From Leptodactylus fallax (lineage: Eukaryota; Chordata; Amphibia; Anura; Leptodactylidae): a stretch of DNA of 64,000 bases. A program made the position numbers and the translations under genes. Location of the stretch: the NCBI GenBank assembly GCA_947044405.1, contig CAMRHE010000321.1, positions 682,001 to 746,000 on the forward strand, in the 5' to 3' direction. How positions within the stretch are numbered: position 1 is the stretch's first letter; every line of letters starts with the position of its first letter. Below the pieces are notes generated by a model. That model was not told the origin of the DNA. It saw only the letters and a program-made list of their open reading frames with translations, and searched no databases. This document shows positions 55,254 to 64,000 of the stretch, piece after piece.

Positions 55254-56111
55254 TTAAAGGGGTTTTCCGGGCAAAAATTATTTTTTTTAAAAAGATCTGT
55301 TAGTGCTATTAATGGGTTAATAATTGCACCCAAATACCTTTAGCAGTGTTCTGAGTGATTTCTGTGTTTCTCTGGGAGCTCCTGGAATCTTTTTCATTTG
55401 TTTACATGGTTTAGGCTACAACTACCATGATGCATTGCTCTTCACTCAGATCCCCCTCTCACTCCCTCCCCCTCCCACTCTCAATCCATCACACCTCCTC
55501 CCTGTCTCCCTAGCTAGCCCGTCCAAAACTAGCCCTTCCCAACTAACTAACGCAGCCCACACCCCCAAGCCCCCCAACCCCATCATACTTACCGGTCTTC
55601 CTGTCTCCTCCTCTTGACATATGCCTGGAGCGGAGAAGATGCTGAATCTGTGCTGCAGGCCTCCCATGCTGCCTAGAGCCGGGCCCGACGTCACTTCCGG
55701 AAGTGACATCACGGCTCAGCTCCAGACCGGAAGCAAGAGAAGCCGGGTAAGTATTGTGTGCCAGACTCCCAGGCACTATTGTGCGTGCGTGGGGGGCTGG
55801 CACACAGAAGAAGAGGAGGGGGCCTTCCCTGGATGACGTGTCAGGCCCGGATCTAGAGGAGATGGTAAGTACAATGGGGCTGGGGGGGGGTGAGGCCTTT
55901 ACTCTGACGTAACGGGTCAGGATATGGATTTGAGTGAAGACCCGTTACATCAGTGAAAAGGTAAAAAATGTAATATATGTAGGTCACATGACTGACATAT
56001 ATTACTGAAAAACTATAGAATATGGAAAAAAAAAGATATATTAGAAAGTTGGAGGGGGGGCATTGGGGACTTAGCAACAAATTATTGATTTATCCTGGAC
56101 AACCCCTTTAA
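55254..56111. repeat. T2-type element, 858 bp
   Basis: TTAA at 55254-55257 and 56108-56111. Tips TTAAAGGGGTTTTCCGGG and the complement of TTAAAGGGGTTGTCCAGG. The interior has a C-rich stretch (~55445-55600), CTTCCGGAAGTGAC (~55695) and an ATATATGTAGGTCAC palindrome (~55973). No credible coding frame. The fragment at 4474 is the same family reversed. Confidence 0.85.
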
Positions 56112-57064
56112 GGTAAGTCTAAAATTCCAGACCAAAATTGCTTCTGCTAAAGATTTTTAATTTTTTTTTTTCCAACCTTGATACAAAACATATAAGAAAT
56201 GGTTGGTAGACATTACTGGAGCTTGTTCAATAGTTGTAGAAACAGTTGCTAATGTATGTGTAAAGAGTCAGACTGGTGGAGGCTTTAACAGATGTTGAGG
56301 ACACCATCAGAAGGTGCATGCGATCTAGTAATAGGTAACCCAATCTAAGGTTTATTATATTATTAATTAGTTCACATGTCTTGACTCTGTTTATCTCTTG
56401 GCAATTTTGTAGTGTAAAGTCATAGCAATGTAAATGAAAAGTGTCATCTGCATCTGTAGAGCCCATGGGTCTAAAGTGCCAGCAACACCATTCTTGTCAC
56501 AATGGTCAAATAGTGCAGTCAGAATATGCATCAGAATAGGGTTTGTTAGTGACCGACATAGAAGGTCTATTGGTCATTGCCAGTTTAACATCCACTATCC
56601 AACTATATTTATTTGAGAAATAAATTCAAAATCTAGAAATAAAATGTTACTCTATTCCTATTTTAATGTTACTGTTGTGATACACATATTTGAACATGCC
56701 CAGCCTAAAGAATAGTTAAGTTAGGACTTATCTGTAATTAATTAACAAAGACAGAATTTGGAGAAGAGTATCTGAGAAACGATAATGCCAGGGCTCTTAA
56801 CTATTTCCTGACTGCCTGTAGCCATTTAACTCTGCAAGGATGTACCTGTATGCCATTGCAAAGTTAGCAGTTGCACAAGATTGTGAAGCTGCAGGAGATC
56901 TGCAGGGTGCCCAAGAACTGCCTGAGCTGTTGGGTCCTAGAGAGCCCAGATCAGTTCTGCAGTAATAGACTGTATTCCTTCTGTAAATAGTGCTAATGTA
57001 TCAGTCCCTGTTAGATCGTAAATCAGAAAAAATGCTGTTAAAAGCACATGAACTAAAAATACCT
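56112..57064. other. No recognised feature
   Basis: A/T-rich and without a supported gene or repeat end, up to the L1 target duplication. Confidence 0.45.
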
Positions 57065-58796
57065 TAAAATGTATATGGTCGGGGGTGTGGCTAGCCGGCA
57101 AAGCGACAAGATGCACATCTTGCTGCTCTCCTGAGTATCTCTCATCATCCACAGCCATCCTTCTGTCTATTACCTCTCTAATTCCCAAGAGCTCGCCCCC
57201 AGGCCCCAGTCCATACCTAGAGGGTGTTTTTGATCTGTTTTAAGGCCTCTTTCCGGCTGCTCTGGCTTTTGGCCTACATCTTCCTGTTACCTAGGGCCCG
57301 CCATCTTGGACCCGACCCTCCCCACACCGCTGGATGGACGGGGCTGTCTCCTCTCATCCGGCTTGCCTACATCACTACCACCTGAATTACCTGCACCTGC
57401 AGCCTGCCTTATACTACGCCCTGTTCAGCACTTAAATAGGGACTCGACCAATACACCAGAGACTATAGGAAATTAAGTACAGGCAGTAAGATGCATTCCT
57501 CCATTGCAACAGCAAGAATCCCTCAGTTAACTGGGCTCCCGTGGGCTGGGGGGGGGAGTGTCGAGACTCTACACCAACATCGGGGAGACTCCTCACCCCT
57601 CCCTGGCGCTGCCCCCAGACGGGCCTGTGACTTTCCTGCTCTGATCTTGGACTAACTTTGTACTGCACTATTGTTGACATAACTCCTCTTGGCACGGTTG
57701 TGAACATCTTGCGAGCCACCAAATGGCCCTGTCTCTCTCAATGATCTAAGCTGGGACTATACTCACGCTGCTTAGCTACTGAGATAACTCCTGAGATATA
57801 TCCTGAGATCCACCAGACAGCCCTATAGCATTCCTATTTTGAGCGAGGACAAAATACGTATTACATAGTTACTGAGATAACACCTCCTAGCACAGCTCTG
57901 TGCAAGCCGCTGGACGGCCTTGAGGTTTTTTCCTGATTAGACAAGCATTGTACCGCTACTGAGACAGCTCCTCCTGGCACGGTCTTATACCTCTTACAAG
58001 TGTTTCCCTCTGACTCGAATGGACTTGCACCCAGGGGCGCACCGCTAATGAGGCGAAGTGAGGCGGCCGCCTCAGGCGGCACTATCCATCACTGTCTGGG
58101 GGGCTGCATTTTTACTATTTATTTAATGTAAACCAGCCCAGGACAGGCCGCTTTAAAAAAAAACAAAGCTGAGCAGGGCCTGTCCTGGGCTGGTTTACGA
58201 GACCTCTGCATGTCACCGCAGGCGGCGATACAATGACGTCATCGCGGCTCCTACGCTGACACGCAGACGTCGTGGAACAAAAAGAGGAGGAGGCGGCTCC
58301 ATCAAGGCATCGCAGGCAGGTGCGGATAACTTTTTTTTTTATAAATATATGAATAGGCCATAACCTGCTGGAGTATCCCCGGCAGGTAACAGCCTATTTA
58401 TTTACCTTCCCCGCGTCTGCTCATGGCTGCCTCCGCTTCCCCTTCTGCTATGGGACCCAGAAGACGAAGTGGATGCCGCTGTGAGCAGCCGTGGGCTTCT
58501 GTAAGTGAGTCCGCGGGACTCAAATACTACTATTTCAGACCCCAGAGTATAATAATTGGAGACCCAGGGGTGGTGAGGGAATATAAAAACAAATGCTACT
58601 TACCTCTCCTGCGATCTGAAGTTACTCCTAGCAGGCTTGGGCCCTCTGGTGATGTCATCAGGTCATGTCGCCGGCCTGATCACGTGACATGTGTGCGCAA
58701 TTAAACAGGGCCGAAAGCTGCAAGGAGTGCACCAGTGTCCAGGATAGCTAAGTAACACTGGTTTTTATCTTTGTCACCTCCCCTGGGTCACCGATC

Positions 58797-58834
58797 ATTA
58801 TACTCTGGGGTCTGAAAAGACCCCAGAGTATAAT
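58797..58834. repeat. Perfect palindrome, 17-bp arms
   Basis: ATTATACTCTGGGGTCT, loop GAAA, AGACCCCAGAGTATAAT. A third copy of the arm sequence (AGACCCCAGAGTATAATAAT) lies at ~58538-58557 within the same hAT element. Confidence 0.95.
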
Positions 58835-58849
58835 AATAGTTAATGGGTG

Positions 58850-59107
58850 GGCCACTGTGGAGCATAATACCAGAGCAGGGGCCACTAAGGAGCATAATAC
58901 CGAGTGCAGGGGCCACTATGGAGCATAATACCATGTGCAGGGGCCAATATGGAGCATAATACTGTGTGCAGTGGCCACAGTGGGGCATAATACCGTGTGC
59001 AGAGGCCACTATGGAGCGTAATACCGCGTGCAGGGGCCGCTGCGAGGCATAATACAGTGTGCAGGGGCCGCTGCGGGCTGTAATACTGTGTGCAGGGGCT
59101 GCTGTGG
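58850..59107 (+). repeat. 31-bp minisatellite, array 2 (8 units)
   Basis: Units begin AGCATAATACCGTGTGCAGG and end GGCCACTATGG; eight in a row from 58861, seven of 31 bp and the first 30 bp, preceded by a partial unit. It lies wholly inside the hAT element. Adjacent units differ by a few bases. Confidence 0.92.
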
Positions 59108-60457
59108 AACATTGTAGTGTGTGTAAATGGGGCATTAAAAACAGGGGCTATGGCGTGTTTATATCATACGCTGTCTGTTTATAGTGAAGGTGTGATGGAA
59201 TTACAGCCTTGTCACATGGACGTGTATAGGACGAGGCTGTAGTTACATTACATGGCCGCTATGAGATGAATGGCACTATGTAAACAGAGAACCGGTCATG
59301 GCACTTACACAGGCACCATTCAAACAGCTGATCAGTGGGGGTCCTGGGTTTTTGAGCCCCACTGATTAGTTTATTAATGACCTGGAAAACCTTTTAATTA
59401 GTTAACACCTGGGGCATTATTAATAAGACACAATATTTATACAGGGTACGCACAGACATTATTAATATAAAGATGCACTTGGGAGTATTATTCATTATTG
59501 GGGGTTATATCATATATTTTATAATTGGGGTAGCAGCAGGATGGGTGTGCAGGTGAGGACAATGTGGGTCGGATGCCTGAAAAAGTGAGGAGCCAAAGAT
59601 GTCTGTGTTGCAAACTTTACAGAGACAAGTCACAGCTGGAAGAAGTGGCCATGGCGGTCCAAAGGGAAGAGAAGGGAAATGAGAACGATTAGTCAGAGAC
59701 GTCACCTGTAAGTCACAAAATGTTACTGTACTGTATACACCTAAATGATAGAGGATAAATACCTGATTGATGGGGATCTGTCTGCTGAGTCCCCCACTGA
59801 GCTTGAGAATTGGGTTTTTTCCCCCCACTGGGTGGGAATTCAGCCTGACCGCAGCCAGGCTGAATATAGGTGTGTCACTTGGTGGATGGACGAACCCATG
59901 TGGCTCTCATTCACTTCAGTGGGAGTGCCAAAGATAGTCGAAGTACAGTACTCAGCTGTCTGCGGCGCTCCTATTATAGAGAATGGGGGCCACGTGGGCT
60001 CGTCCATCCACCAAGCAGAAGATGTGTGAAGTTACTTTCATTGTTAATGCCGTGTTGTTGATTTGATACTGAAGTAATACAGGAAGAAGAATTCTTAAAA
60101 ACTGTTTTATAACTTTGTGTATTGTGTATATTGCGCGACAATAACAGCGTGTGAAGTTAATAGCATGGAAACTCAATTTTTTTTTTTCGGGGGGGTCTCT
60201 TTCTATAGTCCGCCTCAGGCATCAAAGAGGCTAGGTTCACCACTGCTTGCACCTCCATGGTACCATACCTCGGTGTCATCACAACACCTTTCCTTCGCTA
60301 ATTGTTTATAAACGAACTGTATCTCCCTGGGGGGGCCGCCCCACCTCTCATCTGAGGGCGATAACCTCTTTGGCCTAGTGCACCACATAGCGACTCAACG
60401 CGACTATAGCCAATTTTGCAATGACCCCCCTTGTCTCTATCTTTCTACTGCTTTACA

Positions 60458-61615
60458 ATGGTGAGGGGTAAGAAATCTCTTCGACAGTCAGGCCACATCA
60501 TAATAGATTATCTTGAGTGGGATCGCAGTTGAGGTAGTGGATCAGGTCGCATCTCCCCTGACCATATAGCACTGGCTCCTCCATCTCCTGCAGCTGCTGC
60601 GTTCAGTCAAGAAGAACTCCTTGATACCATTGCCCCTGACACACTGGCTCCACCTTTGCCTCCTACCCCTGAAGACGTCTGCTCTACATAACAGAAACTT
60701 AAAACTCAAACATCTAGACCCTCCATGGCACCAAAGCAAGCCACACAGTGTTCCTCATCTACTGGTACCAGCCCAATTGAACAGAGGCCCCGCTTGGACG
60801 TCCAGAGCACCCCTGACCGACCTGCAGAGTGCTCTTCCTCTCAAGTCCTCTTGCAGCCCCCAGTGGGCGGCCTAGACAGCTTCCACACATCTAATGGCCC
60901 TGTCTCAGAACACATCCTGAGAGATATGCTTTTGGCCCTGCGCAGCTCCCTTCAGGCGGACCTGACGCAACTGCTTCAGCCTCTTCATGCATCTGTTACC
61001 CCTCTAGATGGCAGACTGACCCACATTGAGACTTAGATGGGTGATTTGACTACCTCTTATAACAAGGTCATTGATGCCCATAACGATTTTGCTGAGGACC
61101 TCGAGAATCTTAACACTAAATTGGCCACTATGGAGGACCGCTCCCGCAGGAACAATATTAAATTTAGAGGCATTACGGAACAAGTTAGACTAGCGGATCT
61201 GCATTCTTATATTCAAGACTTTGCCAAGTTCCTACTGCCTGACTCCTCATTGACAGATCTTATCATTGATAGGGCGCACAGAGTACCTCGCCCTCGTCAC
61301 CTTGGTGACAATGTTCCACGAGATGTACTTGTAAGATTTCATTTCCTCCATACTAAGGAACAGATAATGAACACAGCTCGCAAACAGAAGTCTTGGCCTG
61401 TGAAGTTCCGAGATGTCCATCTGTACATGGACCTCTCTGCCTTGACTCTACGCCTCCGCAGGGAACTGCTTCCTGTTACAATGCCTCTTCTCAAACACAG
61501 AATTCCATACAGATGGGGATTCCTGGTGCAACTCCGTATATCCAAAGATGGGACAACATATATCATCCACAGTCTCGATGAAGGAAGGGCATTACTATCC
61601 TCATGGAACATATAA
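60458..61615 (+). pseudogene. L1 ORF1 protein, few lesions
   Basis: ATG at 60458 (MVRGKKSLRQSGH) is soon stopped at 60530-60532. From ~60725 the same frame is open to TAG at 61034-61036, then again to 61615. Visible parts: low-complexity N-terminus, helical region ~60900-61130, RRM start MEDRSRRNNIKFRGI (~61129), DRAHRVPRP (~61270), VLVRFHFL (~61328) and the C-terminal domain (LLKHRIPYRWGF, ~61488). ORF1 of L1 binds RNA in the retrotransposition particle. The in-frame nonsense codons disable it. Confidence 0.85.
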
Positions 61616-61929
61616 TTGTCTCTTCCTCAGAATGCGGATAACCCAATTCCTCGTTCATGCAGCAGGTGTGGACCACAGTCTGGCCACAACTGACAAGCTC
61701 AATTGGCTATTACTCCCTGAGGTTGGTGCACCATCCTTATATCTTAATCGACATACTGGCTAGCCTACAACTACCCCCCCCCCCACCATACAGCGCTTCT
61801 GTATCCGTCTTCGAACTGTTTGTTCGCTGATTTTCCCCTCTTCATTATCGTCCTGTTTTGTTATTACCTTTCATTTCTTTTCCTCCTCCACATCCTTTGC
61901 TGAGTTGGCTACATTCTCTGAGCGTCCAC

Positions 61930-62350
61930 CTACCAGGTCACCATAGTGACTAAATTGACATCTAAATTGATATCCCTCTTGATAGCTCTCCTCCTTCCTG
62001 CAGATATACTCTGCATACATGACACCCATCTTCTGCAACTAGATACTTCCACCAGGACGCACCCTTCCTTCTAGCCATCTTCTCTGCTTAGTCGGAAGTC
62101 CGACCATCACAGTGGATCATCATGCTTGGGTGCCTGTGGACTCCCATCCCATTCCTCACCGCAACCTTAAAGTTTGGCACCCTTACTCTTTCTGGACTGC
62201 TGACTCGCCCTTGCTTTCTACGCCACTGCCGCAACATATATTTTAGCAACATGAACAATTTAGCCTCGTGTAGTATTTGGGGACACTATCTTCGAAAGCA
62301 ACTGATGTTTATGGATCTACCACTACGACTGGGTACTCGCTGCCATAGGG
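61930..62350 (+). pseudogene. L1 ORF2 endonuclease-end relic
   Basis: In mixed frames, VDHHAWVPVD-type sequence (~62112), PHRNLKVWHPYSFW (~62155) and TPLPQHIF (~62222) resemble the end of an L1 endonuclease domain and following linker (SDHxPV ... RLNPxLL). The RT is missing here. Weak, frame-broken evidence. Confidence 0.4.
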
Positions 62351-62844
62351 ACTAAGCCTCTCAGCATCCTTATCCTTCACCCTGGTTCCTTTTGATATCT
62401 CCCTGGGACTTTTATATGACCTCGCTGTTTGTTCCCGATTGTCTCCATTACCCTTTTATCCCTTGATATAATTTGTCTTTGTTATTTGCCATTTTCATCC
62501 ACCCTTGTTCTGTTTCCCTTTATTCCTACAGCCTTTTCCTATTTGTTACTGAGTTACCTTTTGAAAAATAATAAAAAACTTATTGTATCATAAAATGTAT
62601 ACGGTCATGAACTAGGGAAAATGGTTGATTACTCTCTGGCACAGCCACTTCCTCCTCTGTACCGTGTGTTTTATAAACAATGATCGTCCGCCCCTCTTCT
62701 GTCTAACTCTGGTACCTGCAGACATTGATCCTGTACATAATATGCTGGCAGGAGGAGGACCATGTGACTATGACAGCTTGACAGAATGGGAGCAGAGTGA
62801 TCAACAGTTATAAAGAACACGGCAAAGAGGTGGCTAATACAGAA

Positions 62845-63060
62845 GGAAACAATGGGGCATCATGCTGTGTATAGGGGAAACAATGAGGCTTCATACTGTG
62901 TATAGGGTCCAACAATGGGGCACCATACTGTGTTTACGGGCCACAATGAGGCATAATATTGTGTGTAGGGGCAAAAATGGAGCATTATACTGTGTATAGG
63001 GGTAACAATGAAGCATCATACTGTGCATTGGGGGAAAATATGGGGCATCATACTGTGTAA
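62845..63060 (+). repeat. ~31-bp minisatellite, array 3
   Basis: About seven diverged units of AACAATGGGGCATCATACTG followed by TGTATAGGGG. It shares the GGGCATMATACTGTGT core with array 2 but lies outside any recognised element. Confidence 0.85.
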
Positions 63061-63379
63061 GTCCTTTTATTATGACATTTATGTGGGGGTCGACAACCTA
63101 CGGCACACAGAATACCTAATCCTTGATTTATTTGTTTAAATTTGCACATTGCACAAAAAAGGTTGCCTACCCCTGGTTTAACACATGTCGTATATTATCT
63201 AATTGTTTAACAAATACTGAATAACAAGTAAAATCAAATTTGCTTTTGTGACAAAGTTCATAGGCAATTATAGTAACTTGTTTTTCAGGAAATACTGGGA
63301 GAAGTGGTGTTTTTCCTTACATTTCAAATATATTAAAAGGTTTCTTGGAATTTCATCACTGAAATAGCATCACATTCGG

Positions 63380-63918
63380 GTTCTAAGCTTATGGACACTG
63401 CAGCCATAGCCAGGGAGTTTTGCACCTTTTATCAGACCCTGGATAATTTGAAACCTGGAGAAATCCCTGAAGAACTTCTGACACAAGCCGCCAATATTCA
63501 GACTTTTCTCAGCTCACTTAACCTGCCTTCCCTACAACCCCAACAGCAACAGACTATCAGTGCTTCTTTCACTCTAGCTGAATTGAGGACGGCCCTTTCT
63601 GACACACCATTAGGGAAACCCCCTGGCCCAGATGGCCTCTCTGCCTCATATTATAAACTATTTAGTGCTATCCTACTCCCGCAGTTTCTACAAGTATGTA
63701 ATTCCATAGGTGACACCAAACCTTTTCTGCCCCAAGCTCTAGAAGCTGATATTTCCATTATACCCAAGGAAGGTAGGGACCCAACTCAATACGGTAGCTA
63801 CTGCCCTATCTCTCTACTTAATGTCGACATATACGCTAACTTAACAGCCAACAGACTAAAATCTTTTGCTTTGTATGTTGAAAATCAATAAAAATATATT
63901 TACAAAAAAAAAAAAAAA
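63380..63918 (+). mobile_element. Short L1 insertion: RT fragment joined to 3' tail
   Basis: An ORF2 segment (63391-~63865) passes directly into GTATGTTGAAAATCAATAAA, the usual end of an L1, then a poly(A) run at 63904-63918. The rest of RT, the C-terminal domain and 3' UTR are missing. No target duplication was identified, so the 5' boundary is approximate. Confidence 0.75.
63391..63891 (+). pseudogene. L1 ORF2 reverse transcriptase fragment (RT motifs 0-2)
   Basis: An open frame of 166 codons. It contains the pre-RT linker, LGKPPGPDGLSASYYKLF (RT motif 0), DISIIPKEGRDPT (motif 1) and SYCPISLLNVDIY...LTANRL (motif 2 region), then ends LYVENQ, which is read from the 3' tail rather than RT. 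The catalytic motif with FADD is absent, so no polymerase activity is possible. Confidence 0.88.
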
Positions 63919-64000
63919 GCATTGATAACCTATGCTTAGCATAACCCATTAATATCAGATCGACAACCTATCCTGGAACCCCCACAGATAAGCTGGTCAG

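Larger units (their letters stand above)
58032..60245. mobile_element. hAT-type non-autonomous element, 2.2 kb, perfect 8-bp TSD
   Basis: Flanked by CTTGCACC at 58024-58031 and 60246-60253 (identical). Ends CAGGGGCGCACCGCTAATGA and GAGGCTAGGTTCACCACTG are imperfect inverted repeats of the hAT type, each followed inward by GCCTCAGGC-like sequence. The interior has no transposase; it carries a minisatellite (58850-59107), a perfect palindrome (58797-58834) and GC-rich DNA. It inserted in the L1 5' UTR. Confidence 0.9.
57065..62606 (+). mobile_element. L1-clade LINE with 16-bp target duplication, ORF2 mostly missing
   Basis: TAAAATGTATATGGTC (57065-57080) and TAAAATGTATACGGTC (62591-62606) differ at one base and bracket the element. 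The 5' end GGGGGTGTGGCTAGCC is a typical L1 5' UTR start. Excluding the nested hAT (58032-60245), the L1 is only ~3.3 kb: 5' UTR, ORF1 (60458-61615), a short endonuclease-linker relic (~61930-62350), 3' UTR, and an A-rich end AATAATAAAAAACTTATTG. Most of ORF2 is absent, yet both insertion ends are preserved. Confidence 0.82.

Noticed and set aside
55324..55836. Overlapping frames of 71-97 codons on both strands.
   Set aside because: Lie within the C-rich interior of a TTAA-bounded T2-type element; low-complexity Pro/Ser translation.
58850..59135. Regular repeats of ~31 bp considered as a CRISPR array.
   Set aside because: No unique spacers: the whole unit repeats, so it is a minisatellite. 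Eukaryotic context as well.

Overview
The window looks like intergenic DNA from a vertebrate genome built almost entirely of transposable elements. I infer an anuran amphibian. The reasons are several divergent Tc1/mariner families, T2-type inverted-repeat elements with TTAAAGG ends (a group first described in Xenopus), a type I hammerhead ribozyme of the kind found in Penelope-like elements and retrozymes, L1 and L2 LINEs, and a Ty3/gypsy LTR element. No host protein-coding gene, tRNA, rRNA or CRISPR array is supported. Every long open frame I can explain belongs to a transposon; the rest are short, antisense or low-complexity.

Layout. 1-830: 3' fragment of an L2 LINE ending in an AAT repeat. 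979-2582: dead Tc1 (family A). 3154-6093: four related palindromic repeats. 6976-8279 and 9922-11107: two more defective Tc1 elements. 14380-16000: a DD38E Tc1 element whose inverted repeats overlap the end of its own gene. 17870-20055: decayed repeats. 20472-28546: nested block in which a nearly intact gypsy element (21299-28241) sits inside a TTAA-flanked element (20771-28272), which sits between two ~260-bp tandem units, each carrying a hammerhead ribozyme. 29173-29345: small hAT MITE. 30715-40665: decayed L1 split by a 5.3-kb TTAA-flanked element (34733-40021) full of hairpins and ~390-bp tandem repeats. 40955-43687: a truncated Tc1 and a DD35E Tc1 with a single nonsense codon. 44329-46880: more palindromic repeats and a T2-type element. 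47010-48576: minus-strand Tc1. 49094-49895: T2-type element and a minisatellite. 50183-51774: a second family A Tc1 with a full-length 340-codon transposase, the only uninterrupted DNA transposase here. 53215-56111: T2-type elements and an old DD38E copy. 57065-62606: L1 with a 16-bp target duplication, interrupted by a 2.2-kb hAT element with a perfect 8-bp duplication. 62845-63918: minisatellite and an L1 RT fragment with poly(A).

The elements do not work together as a system. They form a stratified record of insertions, so relative ages can be read from nesting, LTR divergence (3 differences in 552 bp for the gypsy) and coding decay. The most unusual functional signal is the tandem hammerhead unit at 20472-20738 and 28290-28546: the first copy keeps every catalytic-core base and a long complementary stem I, while the second lost 10 nt from that stem.

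Limits: family names come from reading motifs and termini by eye. No database search, alignment or structure calculation was run.
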